The notes under the pieces were generated by a model. That model was not told the origin of the DNA. It made no database searches and saw only the letters and a list, made by a program, of their open reading frames with translations. A stretch of 64,000 bases of DNA from Echiichthys vipera (Eukaryota; Chordata; Actinopteri; Perciformes; Trachinidae): contig OY829668.1 of NCBI GenBank assembly GCA_963691815.1, positions 12,805,108-12,869,107 on the forward strand. Reading direction: 5' to 3'. Of the stretch, positions 1 through 13,800 are shown one piece after another. A program made the position numbers and the translations under genes. The stretch's first letter is position 1. Every line of letters starts with the position of its first letter.

Positions 1-262
1 ATTCCACTTTCAACTCCGAGATATGTTAAGAAGTGTTATTAATGAGTTAGCCAGCTATCTTGGGGCTTAACTAAGAGGCTGTTCACATCGAGGCGCTTTT
101 TGCTGTAACCGCAAAAATCTTGTAAGGTGTTAGTCGATCATTCGGATGGAACATGAGAACATTATTTTCTGAAAACGGGTCCCAGGGTGGATAAATCTCA
201 GAATTCCACTCCTGCGCTTTCCCCTGGACAGCTAATCTGCATATTTTGTGATCATCACCTCC

Positions 263-382
263 CAACTGCCTCTCAACCCTATGGCCTTCGACCTCTAGCC
301 CTGAAAGTCTTCCATATGTATATATATATATGGAAGATGTTCAGGGCTAGAGGTCGAAGGCCATAGGGTTGAGAGGCAGTTG
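263..382. repeat. long near-perfect inverted repeat (hairpin)
   Basis: Arms of 55 nt (263-317 and 328-382) pair with only two adjacent mismatches around a TA-rich loop of 10 nt. The arms contain CCTATGGCCTTCGACC and its complement. It could be a fold-back element or a recent local inverted duplication; no known family was recognised. Confidence 0.9.
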
Positions 383-534
383 GCAGTTGGGATATATACA
401 GTATATGTATATATACAGAGAGAGGTGGGATCATGACCTTATCACTAAGTAAAATTTAAATATACTGTATATATATTCAGACAGGTACATATATATACCC
501 AGTGCCAGATTATCACAAATAACTGAGAGGAATC

Positions 535-715
535 TGAAATCTTTTTTTCTTTTTTTGTTACATAATAAAGTTTTTTGTCAAAGTGCTTTGGTTGTTTAAA
601 AAAACACATTTTAGGACAGCAGTGGTATAGCCACAGTTGATATTTTATTAAAATTCTGAACAATTAAAAATAACGATATTTCAGAATGAATTAAGAAGAA
701 TTAATAGTTTGTATA
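535..715. mobile_element. solitary end of a Tc1-like transposon
   Basis: The segment, with blocks such as AGTGCTTTGG, CAGCAGTGGTATAG and ATTTCAGAATGAAT, lines up base by base, with scattered differences, with the right terminal repeat of the element at 61521-62538 (about 62385-62515). No transposase remains next to it, so it is a lone end or a decayed copy. Confidence 0.7.
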
Positions 716-895
716 TACATTTTTTTATACAGTGCACCAAAGTTAAGCACACTGTCATTTTTCAGCAGTGCTCGTCTGAACGAAAATGTAGTTTCTTGCT
801 ATAGCTCTATGTGCACGCTTCGTTTCTTTTTCTACGTTTCTGGTGTATTTCTGTGGCAGAGTTACAGCACCACATATAGGCTTGGCATGTGTGCT

Positions 896-966
896 ACAGC
901 TGGGATCGGCTCCAGCCCCCCCCGCAACCCCAATAAGCAGTGGAAAATGGATAGATGGATGGATGT
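896..966 (+). mobile_element. 3' fragment of a GATG-tailed fish SINE
   Basis: Carries GCTGGGATCGGCTCCAGC followed by a GATGGATGG-type tail, like the 3' ends of the copies at 17324-17604 and 52231-52493. Only the last 70 nt are present. Confidence 0.7.
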
Positions 967-3016
967 GGACTACAGTGTTTTGAGTTTGCTTCAATGGTTT
1001 CGTGTGCACACAGATATTTCTTGAAGGGGGGTGGGGGTGGGGGGGTTGTTTTGGCACGTGTGGACATACTTTAAGGCTTACTGTAATCAAGAAGCTGGCC
1101 ATGGTAACCCATGGTCTTCAACTAACCTTTACCACAGTGGCTTTACTTAAGAGGATCAGATCATAATGTGTGAACAGCCTGAATAGGTAGGTGAAGGAAA
1201 TGTGTTCTCTTGGAAATGGAATACCTGCCTTTTTATTTGTTAGATTTCCTCTTATGAATTTGGTTCAAAGTGGTCAAATAAACTCTTACTTTTTGATTTA
1301 AGAAGGCTACGTTTAATTGATTGGTTGAGAATTATTTAGGTGTTTTTCATATATGGTCATAATGCACAAATGAATCCATCTCAGAGAGCCAGGGATGGAA
1401 GGAAACGAGTGATATAAAGAGGGGGAGGACAGCATTCATCCAGTGCCTGGTGTTAATTTCACACCCTGGCTGTCACTGTGTGCTCAGGTCCTCAAAAAGT
1501 GCAGAATATTTCTGATAGGAATGAGGAGGAAACAGGAGAGGACAGTGAAGCTGAGGAACAAAAAAGGGAGAAAAAGTGGAGGAGGTGAGATGAAATAATT
1601 AGGTGTGCAGACAGCGGTGAGGAAAACATCATTTTCTTGTTTTATTAGTCCAGGATATCATTCATTCACTCATTATGCTGATGATACATGCTTAAATGTG
1701 TCCATTGCTATACTGATAATTACCCAGTTATAGTTGCTATCCAATTATATTTGGGTTAAGGCAATACCCTGGTTTCCCAAACGGCATGTAAACAATCAGA
1801 GTTATCATTCCCCGGTTAGCAGACCTAGATAACTCCTTTAATAATCTACGTTTTCTAGCATGTAAACAGCATACCCAGGGTACAGTTGGGTAATGAGTCG
1901 GCGCATGCTCGTAGGTTAAAAGCAGCCCCTCTCCCTTCAGCAGCAGTGGTTTTTGATCCGTAAATTAAAAAAGATCAGGAAGCAACTGTGCCGAAACCAC
2001 ACAAGCTTTACCTTTAAACGGACAGACGACTTTGCCATGCCATTTTCTCCCCGCTTTCAAAGTTGTTGTGATTTTGACAAAGGTAACCCGGAAGAAAAAA
2101 ACATATTCCGACCAGTTGCACGTTGGCAGAGCGCCACCTACTCCACCGGAAGTAAAATTACTCCAGTTGTTTTTCCTAATAATCCCAGGTAATGAATACA
2201 AGGAGAACTGCAATAACCCAGTTATTCACTTACCTGGATTAAGACCATATACTCTGGCTACTACTGACCGATGATTAACCAGTCACAGTCATGGTTATTG
2301 TCGATCATCACCCTGTAGTTTCTACATTCCGTGATGTCTCTGTACTGCAGTGCTGTTGTTTTGACATTACGTTTGGGCCTTTAAGATGTGAAAACAACTA
2401 CAGAATTAAGTGTTAGTCAATTTTCTTTTTCTGAGGAGTTTAGAATGAAATTAGAGTTGCTTTCCAAACCCTGTGAATCTGGAGAGTCTCACTCTAATTG
2501 CTTATGGTTTATCATAGTACACAAGAACCATACCTGAGTGAGGATGCAGCCATACATTCCAAAGTCTCTAGTATGCTCTCGTTTCTCTGCTAGCTTTGTA
2601 GCATCCCTGACTGCAGAAGAATTTCTTCTGGGATTTCTGGCCAGGTCTAAAATTAAGAACTGTCACACAGTTACAACAGCTGAGTCATTCTTTTCCAAGT
2701 CCAAACTTATCTAAACCTACTGTAGAGCAGCCTGGGAGAAGGGAGTTTAGTTAAGTGTTTCTGATTTGCAGCTGTACCAGCCTATTATAACTCATTTTCA
2801 CTGTTTCACTGGTGACTTTTGGCAAACTGCTTTGGCTCAAAAGCATGCAGCTGTGTGCAGCTTTGTTTCTGATGTGATTCTACTCTTTTGTCAGTGATGC
2901 ATAAGTAGCTTAAACCCCACAAATAATAGTTTTTGAGTTATTGGCTTAAACATTGGGAGTGTTATGTTGGTTCATGCTTTTAAAGTGGAGGCTAGCTGAA
3001 TAAATCCAACACATAT

Positions 3017-3017
<1 letters not shown>

Positions 3018-3055
<38 letters not shown>

Positions 3056-3066
3056 GGAGAGAGAGA

Positions 3067-3104
<38 letters not shown>
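3018..3104. repeat. (GA)n microsatellite
   Basis: About 87 nt of GA dinucleotides with a few interruptions (GATAGGG, ACAG). Confidence 0.97.
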
Positions 3105-3110
<6 letters not shown>

Positions 3111-3229
3111 ATGCACTCAGGTGTTGGCAGTCAGAGCAAATTAGGTAATTAGTAGTAAAGTTGTCAAGTGGTAAATGTAAAGTGTAGGTTTCTGTTTGTC
3201 AATGAATAAATGTGGCAGCTCTAGGGTTG

Positions 3230-3670
3230 TGAAATTTCAGGAATTTTCAAGTAGGAAACTTTCCATGGGACTTTTTGGTCATTAACAGGAATTTATGGGA
3301 ATTGACAAGAAATTATGGGAATAAACCTGGAATTTACTAAATTGAAAGTTGGCCCTTAACAGAGATTTTAAATATAGTTGTCCTAAATATATTTTAGCAT
3401 AATCTTGACTAAAACAACCAAATTTCATGCAAGTACACTTGAGAATATCCCACGCACAGATGATATCTAGAACCCTGGACCCGCCAAACATTTGAGCCTT
3501 TGGACCACAGAAAGTGAAGTAAGTTTTGATGATATTACAGGGTAAAAAGTTTTGATCCATGCTATTAATGTTGATGTCAATATGGAATATATCCATTTCC
3601 GCAGATTAACTTCCCATGAAAAGTTCCTGAAAAGTTTCTGTAATTCATTGAACTAACCGGACATTTTCCG
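3230..3670. mobile_element. decayed hAT-like DNA transposon remnant
   Basis: The left part has GGAAACTTTCCATGGGA and the right part TTCCCATGAAAAGTTCC in inverted orientation. Repeated GGGAATT motifs in between resemble a hAT-type element common in fish genomes. Ends and target duplication are not clear. Confidence 0.45.
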
Positions 3671-3871
3671 CCCCTTTGATCCAAATCAAGACCAGTAGAA
3701 TATTCCCATGTCTTGCCTCCCAACTGCTGGGTAAAGTAAAAGGAGTTAATCCTGAAGTCATATTTATTTTTCACAAACAATAATGATAATATAGATAAGG
3801 CATTAGATAGAGGAAGATAAGGAACTTAAAAATAAAACACTAAATTGTAATTTAAATCAATCAAAATCATT

Positions 3872-4151
3872 CATTCATCTTCAACCGCTTGTCCCTGTCG
3901 GGGTCGTGGGGGCCGGAGCCGATCTCAACTGACATCGGGCGTGAGGCGGGGTACACCCAGGACAGGACGCCAGTCTATCACAGGGCACATAGAGACGAAC
4001 AGAGACAGACAACTATTCACACCTACAGGCAATTTAAGAGTCATCAATGAACCGAACATGTACATGTCTTTGGACTGTGGGAGAAAACCGGAGAACCCTG
4101 AGAAAACCCACGCAGACACGGGGAGAACATGCAAACTCCACACAGAAGGGC
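3872..4151 (-). mobile_element. GAAT-tailed fish SINE with perfect 17-nt target duplication
   Basis: 280 nt. On the minus strand it ends in the GAAGATGAATGAATG tail. AATCAATCAAAATCATT occurs on both sides (3855-3871 and 4152-4168), the mark of target-primed insertion. The 5' tRNA-like head is missing, so this copy is truncated. Confidence 0.9.
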
Positions 4152-7100
4152 AATCAATCAAAATCATTTCTGATTATTTCCCATATGGTTCAGCACTGCT
4201 TGGTTACTTGTTTGCATACATCACAGAGTGAGTTTGCCACTTAATCATATTCAGATAACATTACGTTTCCCACCTCTGTAATATTTCACGTCAAGCAAGT
4301 CCAAGTGACTAATACACAGGGGAATTGGGTGGGAAATACATTGTTGTATGTGAAGCAAGCTGCTCAATAAAAAACATGTTTAAACAAAAGGTTCCTAAAT
4401 CTGCAGACGCACACACATACAGAGTATCTCAGGGGATGGGACGCTGGAGGGTTTGGTTACAATCAAGGGAGAATACAGTTCAAAGTAGGAGTGAGGACCA
4501 CAGTGACATTAGAGCTTTTCTGACCAGTGTTCACTCTCATGTGGTTACAGTCTCACTGCAAGGGTATAAATCTATCCGTCCTAATTTGATCTTTCTTGGA
4601 TTTACAACAAGCTCCTTCACATACACTGTATGATCATACAGCATATAACACACACAGGAGGATACACACATGAGTTAGAGTCACCCTTCCCGCTCAGCTT
4701 CAACTTTAAATAAATACATTTAGGCTGTTCTGTTGGACAGTTTACCTGTGCTGAAGAGGGTAGTAATCTCATCCATGTGTCCACAGGTGATAATTTGCTC
4801 TGGTGATCCATGTCATCACTCTGTTGGGCGACACAGGCTATGAGCATTACCTCGAAACTTGTTGCCACTTTAAATCTAAATGCTAATTTAAGTTGTACGG
4901 ACACAACATTTTGGATTTCCAGTTAAAATAGATGTGGCAATAGGATTACACAAAAAGTCAATTAAAGTTATAATCGGTAAGGTTTTCATCTAGTAAACTG
5001 TTAAGTTACTAAACATCAAAGAGTGAGTTAAAACAATGGTGACTGATCATATGACCCATGAATGAAAGCACTTGTACTTGCTCTTTGCCGAGGAATACTA
5101 TGATTGACTGTTGTGACATTCCCTCGCTATATTTAAATGCAGGTTAGTGACACCTTTTATGTCAGTCAGCAGTGGTTGGTCGGACCAGTTGGAGCTTGTC
5201 ACTGCCTCTTATGCTGCGTTCCACTCATTTCAAATAATGGGAACTTCCAACTTTTGACAAGTAAAAGTTCAAGTCTGAATTCTGAGTCAGACTCGCTCTT
5301 GTGTGTCTGACCGTAGCAGTGACATTTCATTACTGCTGACTCACAATGGTGGATCAACAGACAAATGGAGCATATGAAGGCATCACGCCGCATTGTGGAG
5401 GAGAGAGCTGCCAGTCTAATGTCCGGTTTCCAAAAGGAACTCTGGGAAATGAAGTCCCAGAGGCTCACCTGCAGTTACACCTGACTGCAAAGCGGCCGCT
5501 AGAAACAACGTATCTCAATTCATATGGATTAAAACCGTAAGAATTCAATCCGTGATCAAAGTCGCTGATAGAATACCTAAAAGTGTTGTCATTTTTTAGT
5601 AAATTCAATCTAATTTACACTCTGAGATGTAACCGTCTCCTGTGATAGGCCATCAGTGACTTCTACTTCCAATGCTGTTGTTACTGACACATTTTTGTCT
5701 TAAGTGAAGAGCATAAAAACAACGAGTGGGAATAGCTGTGATAGAAAGACAAGTGACTGGGCTGAGAATACACTTTTATGTTTGTCTCTGTGAGTAACTG
5801 GAAGCCTACATGAGAAATCACATCATACAGAATTGTAACTTAGTGATATATGTGTTATATGTGCTGTATTGTGACATGATTTGGTTCCATTGCATAGATT
5901 TCTTTTCCTTGTGTATTTTTTAACATGCATAATGGAGGCAGCAATACTGTCTCATGGTAATATAACAATCCTACACTAGAGCTTCTCTTGCTTTCGTGCA
6001 AAAAAGAACAATACATATGATAATATATTCTTATTGTTTATTTCACCTTGAGGTGTTTGCGGTTGACGGTCGAGCACAGGATTGTTTCTCTGCTTGGTGA
6101 CACGAATCAATTAGCCTCTCTTCTTTACCTTCACCAACTCCTGTTAGTTTCGCTCAAAAATGAAGAAAATACAACCAACTCATGGTAAGGTTTTAAAGTA
6201 GATTACTTTTTTTTGTGATTCTACAAAAGCATGACATCTGATTTAGTCATGAGTCACCTAATCAGGAATATCTGGAGACAATGAGAGCATCAGAATCTGT
6301 TGAATCCAGATTTTAAAGGAAACATACTAGATACTGTGTTAGATGCTGATGCTTAAAGTTCTGTCTGGAAAGGACAACTAATAAGATCCTTGACAATAAA
6401 GTCACTCTATATGCGTATGTTTTTCTGCGCGTGTGCGTTGTAGCTCATCGAGCGGGCCCTGGAAATCCTCAAAGCTACGAATCAAATGAAAACATTTCAC
6501 AGCCTCCTGCCTGTGAAATTGTTAAGAGCATTTTGCAGTGTGGCTCACCTCTGTCCATCATCTTAGTTGCCATCTTCTCAGAAGATTGATCTTGATCTTG
6601 TTATTTATGTTACTCTGTAAAGATTCCCCCCTGTCATATTATATATATTCGTATATATACATAGCAGCACTTTCTACTGTTTGAAATCACAAATAACGGT
6701 TTATAAACCAAACAAAACACAGCCGAACACGTTGTAGCAGTAGTGTGGTCCCAAATAAGATACCAATGAACAACAAGAGCAACCGATATTACTAGTTTGT
6801 CTGCCGTTAGCACGTAGCTACATGTAGTAAACAGCAGCGCATTTTACCGGAGCTGTGCGGAGCTTTACTTTGTGGGCGAAGATGACCTGATTTTAAAATC
6901 AGTGAATACTCGATGTCAGTCCACCGAGAAAAAAGTTTACCATATTATTTGAAACTTTGGTCATGTTTAGCATGAACATCTGACATTATAACAATATACA
7001 GGTATATACTAAAAGCATGATAGGTCCACTTTAACATTGTTCATTTCAAAAATTTGAAGAATAGTGGAAGAATAGAAACCACAGCAAACCAAAGCTTCAT

Positions 7101-8087
7101 GTATGTTACATACCCAAATTTTAAAACCTTATATTTGCTTGTATTTTCTTTACATTAGAAAATATCTCCCATGCTGCACCACACCAGTATCCATGAATTA
7201 CTTGGACTCCAGTAGAATACACATGCCATCTTAATTATGTTTTGCCTCAGAGACCCACTAGCTCTCCTATTCCTGAATACTGCCCGGCCTCAGGTTGGCT
7301 GTTGTGACAATTAGCTTGTGACAGTTTAATTTGATGTTACATTAATTTAATTAGATATAGACCTGGGGCTTCTGCAGCCCAAGTATCTGGAATACAACGA
7401 TGCTGTGTATTTTGTAATTCTGATGTTAACATGGGGAGTCAGTTAACTGTTCAGTCGGACAGCTGACCTGTCACTAATAAAAAAAGACAGCAGCTATTCA
7501 TCTGCCACCGGCTGCTGCCAGGAAACACAAAACATTATCATTAAATGTGTCGCATCTCAGTAAAATCTTGACACTTCCAGAATGAACACAAGTAGTTGGT
7601 AGGCGGAACGAAAGAAGATGTAGAGATCAAAGCCTTTTATTTGGCTGTTTGTGCAATCTTTAAATGCAAGGTTGTCTTCCTTTGGCTGTCCTCAGATCAG
7701 ATACGGCGGGTTACACCCCATCTTTTGTGTCATCTTTTCTCATCTTGATTTAGAGTAAAGCTACAAGAGGACCTGTTAGAAAATTCAATTACAGAAGCTG
7801 ACATCTTAGTACATTCCTGCTTCTGATTTGTTTTAGCTGATGGTCTGGCATAGAGAAGTGAAGGAAATCGGTCACACAGATTTCACCTTTCACTAAAAGT
7901 ACACATTCATAGTTTGTTGATAAGCGTTTTCTCATTTACTTGTTGTCATTGATTGAAAATGAAAAGACAATGTGCTCTGAATACAAATGGCATCTGAATT
8001 TTTGCAGCAATGCTTCCTTTTCCATTGTACACATAAGGCGCAATTTGCAAAAAACACCACACCACCTCTTCACAAGTCATAACTCAG

Positions 8088-8089
<2 letters not shown>

Positions 8090-8132
<43 letters not shown>
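8090..8132. repeat. (CA)n microsatellite
   Basis: About 43 nt of uninterrupted AC/CA. Confidence 0.97.
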
Positions 8133-8134
<2 letters not shown>

Positions 8135-8189
8135 TGATCTGATACGATCAACAGAACCCCCTCGACATTGGTGACAGGATTATGATTTG

Positions 8190-8600
8190 ATCTAATCTTT
8201 ATTCAATCATGCAGTCTCATTGAGATTAGGATCTTTTTTTTTTTCAAGGGAGACCTGAGAACACGAAACATTCATAAGAAAACAATAAACAGAACAGAAA
8301 CAACACAATCATACAAGAACAAAGAATTACAAACAGTTACAAGAATCATAAAAAACACCGGATGATAAAGCTTTAAAATATCCAAGGGGAATGTAAGACT
8401 CTAGCTTTAGGGAAGTTTGTAGTTCATTCCATTTCAACGGTGTAAAGGATCCGATTCTGCCAACTTTAGTGTGTAAGAGATGGATATCTACGGTTAGGTA
8501 ATTACTGGATCCTGTATTGTACCTTAGGGCTTTATAAATGCATAGCATGAGATAGCTATTTTTTCTTGATCGTAAGGAAGTCCATCCAACATTTGTTCCA
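8190..8600. repeat. dispersed repeat, copy 1
   Basis: Begins with GTCTCATTGAGAT and carries blocks (AACAGTTA, CTTTAGGG) in the same order as the segment at 57245-57790. It looks like the end region of a fish interspersed element; the family was not identified. Confidence 0.5.
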
Positions 8601-9333
8601 TAAATCTGTCAGAAATTATACGGGGCGGGAAGCTTTAGTTACTTTTCAGCACTTTCCCCCAGATTAGTTGTGCATTGCCGGATAAAGCTTGACAGATGTC
8701 CCACAGATATTATTTTCAAATGACCAAGAGAGCTTTTGTTAATAACTTTTAACTCAAAGGCACTTCATACCTGCCTTTTTAAATGAATGCAAGTATTGTA
8801 ATTAATGTATTTACATGGTTAAATATGCAGCGTATTATCATGAACATGTTCGTAGGACGACGTACGTAAAGTTACGTACAGTAAAGTCGGACAAAAGAGG
8901 GTGATGGACCGGAAGTTGACTGAAGACGACAACTTAAAGCAGCCGGACCGCGACGCACCAAAAACAGTTTTATATAACCAACTTTAGTCTACAAAAGGTG
9001 ACGGTTAGGGTTAGGCATGAAAACCACTTAGTCAGGATTAGAAAAAAAGGCTGTGGTTAGGTTTTCTACATCCATGTCCATGAGTGGGACATAAATGGCC
9101 ACCAACAGGGGAAATGAACCCTGGTCCCCCGGTTCAAAGTCCTGTGTTTTAGGACCCAACGTTTCTCTTTATGCAGCGATTCACTGTCTTATACTATAGC
9201 TACATACTCAATTAATACTTGAAACATACACACACAATGTATTGCACATTCATTTTCGTTGTTGTATTAACAAAAACTGCATGAGAGCACCCTGAAATGT
9301 GATGGTATGATGTGCACACAACATTTCTGAGTC

Positions 9334-9534
9334 TTAGGCAGCGCCCTTATTTAGAATCCGAGTGGCCTGAGGGTAGAAGCTCCTCCTGAGCCTCTCAGCG
9401 CTGGCCTGGTGTATCCTGTACCTTCTTCTCGACCTCAGCAGGGAGAAAAGGCTGTCACCCGGGTGGTTTGGATCTTTTGGCCTGTTTCTTGCAGCGCCTG
9501 GTGTAAATATCCTATAGGCATGGTAGGGCATCAC
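9334..9534 (-). repeat. fish interspersed repeat fragment with coding-like minus strand
   Basis: Open for 66 codons on the minus strand, containing RLRRSFYPQATRILN, which resembles the C-terminal tails of fish LINE-type reverse transcriptase polyproteins. Too short to classify. Confidence 0.45.
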
Positions 9535-10752
9535 TTATTGTATGTTGAAACATGAAATACTCTTTGCTGGGCCTCGTGGTTCCTGGTCGGGGCTGTTTCC
9601 GTACCAGGCTTGATTTTTCCCTTCAGGACGCCCTCTATGATAAAGAAATAAAAAAAATCTCAGGATTTGAGGGGACACCCGGCATTTCCCCAGGCTCCTT
9701 AAGGTGAAACCATCTCTGCCTTGCCTTTCTCACCCCAGAGTCAGTATGCAGCACAGTATACAGCCTCCGGGCTAAGCCCTTGGTGCGTACAGACTGAATC
9801 CCTTGTCCGAAAAGAAGTCTGGTTTTAAGAAACTGAAATACTAACACACATTTAAACACACACGTGAGAAATGAGTCAGCAGTGTTTCGCATTCTGGTCA
9901 GATACTAGAAGAGGTAATTGTATAGTCTTTAAATGTGTGTGTGTGATGGTTTGTCATGATGATCGGGCATGTATACCTGTAGAATATGTCTCTGCATTGT
10001 GTTTGCGTATCACTGTAGCACTGATGGTGTGCGTTTGTATTTGTGTTTGGATATCAATCCCAGTTTGTCTTGGAGAAAGATACACAAGCGCTTAAACAAA
10101 TCAGGGCTGAGTGTATCTCAGAAGCAGCCTGTGATTTCCCACTTATTTGTTGGCACTTGCAAAGAACAGACTGCCCTTCATGTTTCCTCCAAAACTAGTG
10201 GTACATCAACAAAGATTTTATCTGTTATCCTTTTCTTTTCATGATTATTTTTTTCTTTCAACAATGTAGCCAATCGTTGCTCACAGCAGAAGACTGGAAT
10301 GTCAGCTACAGTGCCCTTGACACATCACCTGAATACTATTCTATTTTCATATTATTATCAGTCAGTCAAGGTTTTCAAAAATAACAGTACCATAACACAC
10401 AATTAGAAACACTATGCCTGAACGAATACATGAAATAAAGTATTCATGCATAGTAGTTTATACATTTTTGCTTTTTAGAAGTAAAAATATTGCTGCACCG
10501 GCCACTATAGGCTGAAAGGTATAAGCATCTTGAACCAATGTTGTCACCACAAATTGTCAGGACTCGGGATTGGCCAATCTGGATTGTTTTGGGCCGATAC
10601 CGTTTTTTTGTTTTTTTTTTGCCTTAGCTTATATGATTTCTTGGGTTTATATTTGGAGCCCATACTACTTTTGCTCCCTCAATTTACATCATAAAAATGA
10701 CACAATGATGAAATGTTATGAGTCTCTATTCAAAAAAAAAAAATTTATTGAA

Positions 10753-10888
10753 CTTAAAAAAGGCGTCTCCGGGACAACCGTTGGTTAGAGCAGTCGCCCC
10801 ATGTAAAGAGGCTGAAGGTCCTTAAGGGAGTCCCCCCCCCCCCTCTCTCTCACCCCATTTCCTGTCTGTCCTATAAATAATAAAGGCA
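10753..10888 (+). mobile_element. tRNA-derived SINE, degraded
   Basis: Starts with an A-box-like TTGGTTAGAGCAGTCG, passes through a C-run, and ends TTTCCTGTCTGTCC...AATAAAGGCAA, the 3' end typical of a fish SINE also seen at 14420-14547. The B box is not intact. Confidence 0.6.
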
Positions 10889-13800
10889 ACATCCATACTA
10901 CTAAATTTTAGTTTAAAAAGACATACTTTTTGTTAAGTGTGCACACTACTCTGGTGTTTCCGGGCCCCTGAAAGGGAGATATTTGGAAAAGCTGCTGAGC
11001 ACGTTATAGTTTATAAATGTTTTATTCTGGAAAAGTTAAAATGTAGACCTTTGAAAATGATGACGCAGACATTCAAGTCAGTCATTCTTATCAGTTAGCT
11101 AGGCTGGCATACCTTTTTGTGATTTCAGCCTTCTTCTCTGGGTGTACCTTTACCATCACCAAAGCTTCTATGGTTAATGCTCCCAGTACCACTCTAATAT
11201 GTCGCCTTATTTCTAAGTTTCCATCAACTCCCAATCCATGTATTCGGCTGCTGTTAGCACTTTATACCCATGTATAACTTGCATTACCGGTTCTACCTCA
11301 CTGTCAGTCCAGGCAAGTAAATCTCTCTTACTTTCCTCCATTCTGTTCTTTCTTTATTTTCAACCTATACAACCATGATTTCCAGCCGCGAAATAACATT
11401 AGATACTCTGCTTCCTGTTTACACTGGCGTGCGTATGCCTGCTGTACAAGAATGGTCATGTTTTATGCGCTTTCAGATGTGTTAATATGTACAGAGATTA
11501 TTTTTGATACAAAGCGCAAACACTTGTGTTGCTGGAGATGGTTTTAATTCTGAAACATAGTTTCAGAGTGCAGGCCTGAGTGCAGTTACTTTTTATAATG
11601 GTCCTGTTGGGAATTAATAATAAATAGAAAGAAATTGTTTCTCTCCTGCAGATTTATTCACAATCCACAATTGGGAGAAATGTCCATCAATCAGACCATT
11701 TTATATGGATGCTACTATTTTTAAAGTTAATTTTGTCATTATTCCACAACACAACATGCTCCCAGCATGGTAACAATGTAATAATATGAACACATTCAGC
11801 AAGGCTAATTCTCAATAATATTATGATAAAATAATCAATTTTCAGTACAGGATAAAACTTAACTGATCTTACCCATGTTCTTTATACTTCATGATCAATA
11901 TTGGAGACTGGCAACTGAAGCTGAAGTTAGGGGTAGACTCAAAAGTGCATGAAAAATGGCCAAGAGAGCATTTTCTATTGTTGTCCAAAATGTCCTCGAC
12001 ATATATGTGGTTTGTCCACGCCCCCTGGAACACACAGGAGAAGACTCTTTTGGCCTCCGGAGCCTTCAGAAAGAAAAAATATGTTATTTTATATATTTAG
12101 TGAGCAGCTGATAGTCTACATAAGAAGAGTACCTCATTAGTCCGCACGATAGGAGCTTTGCGTTACACTCCTTCACCTATACAACCTATATAATAATAGT
12201 TTCTCATGGAGGAATTGTTCTGTCTCTGTAAATCATAAATAAGTCATAGTGTGGTCTAGACCTACTCTATATGTAAAGTGTCTTGAGATAACTTTTGTAA
12301 TGATTTGGCACTATCAATTAAATGAAGCAGAATTAAATTGTGAGCGGTAAAATCACAACATGAAAATGTACCCACATGCTTAACACTGTATGTATAGATT
12401 TGTTTTTTTAAAAGCACAAATTAGCCACCATGTACCTAATCTCCTGTGTCAGAATGCTGTCAATTCACTCAAGTCCCCCGGAGTATCCTGTTTTCATTCA
12501 GTCTCTGCGCAGAAGTCAGGGCCGTTCATTTTGCTTGATGATTCTCCTCGAGTCTTTTGATTGGAGACACCAGAAAGTGTTGCAGAAAACCAGCCACGAA
12601 AACAGCAAGAAGAATAGAAAACATTTTTATCCGATTTGCTGTAAAATCAATAAAACGTCTGCTCTCGATGGAGTCTGTAAGGAGGTTATGTGTATTGTAC
12701 ATTTTCGGTGTTTCCAGTTTCTAAAGGTTCAAGTGGTTCCACTGAGAGGTGCAATTATAGGAACATCAGCTCAGCCCAGAGTACACCTTAAGAACTATCT
12801 TTATTGTTGAAGTGTACTGAAAATATGAAGGAGGCTCTAACTAAGGGGACAATAGAGAAACTGAGATTTTAAATCGCTGTTTGTGTATATTCTGTTTTCC
12901 TGTTTACAGTAGTTAATTTGCATATGCCTCGATTTTCTGCCTTGTATGCTGTTCTTTTATCGGTGTTCACCTACGGTTTCTTCACTCGTCAACTACACCC
13001 ACACACTGTCCACAACCCCTTTAAATAATGCATCTACTCCCAACACACACAAACGGGCAAACACACACACACACAGACACTGCCCTGGCGAATGGAGAAT
13101 GACTCAATAACGTTGAGTCTCAAGACAATGCCGGGAGGCGTAGGTCGGGGGCAGAGGAATAGAAAAAAAGAAAGACAGACGGAGGGATGAAAATAAGAAC
13201 ATAAGAGATGGAGCATGAGATGTGAGAGATATGTCAGGGAGACTGAGTGTTTCGGGAGATAGCCGTAATGAAAGGAAAATGTCAGAAAATAAGACACTGA
13301 TAGGAAGAAGTTGTTTCTCGCAAGATTGATAACGGACTTTCTTAACGATAGAAACGTGATTTTTTTTTTGTGTTTCATCTTCACTTTTCCTCTTTATTGT
13401 GCTCATTTTTTCCCACACAGTTCTTGTTGTTCTTCTTCAGATTTGTCTCACAACCGTTGCGTGTTAGACGCAGGAGTGGGTGACTTCAGCATGGCAGCCA
13501 TCGTTGTAATAATGCATGATCGATGCAGGTGAAGAGATCTATGCCACAGTAAACGGGACAGTAATAACGCAGGGAAGATTCATGGTGTTGTTTTTACAAT
13601 ATGCTGCTGGCAAAACATGCCCAAGAAAAGCTTTATGTTGCTTACTCAGTGTCTATGCCCTTGAGCCTATCCTGCCGGCACCAATTCCTCTCACACTTTC
13701 TCATAATTACTTACTCCAGTAGGTATTTTCTCAACTTTCTAATAATATGATAATGCTGCTCACAATGCTAAATCAAGTGTTACCGAAAAATTAGTCCAGA

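Noticed and set aside
1501..1610. Possible dystrophin exon 2 or muscle first exon in a purine-rich stretch
   Set aside because: Translation does not match the KKTFTKWVNAQF segment and no fitting splice pair was found.
12430..12810. 126-codon plus-strand frame
   Set aside because: No similarity recognised, composition like surrounding non-coding sequence; left unannotated.
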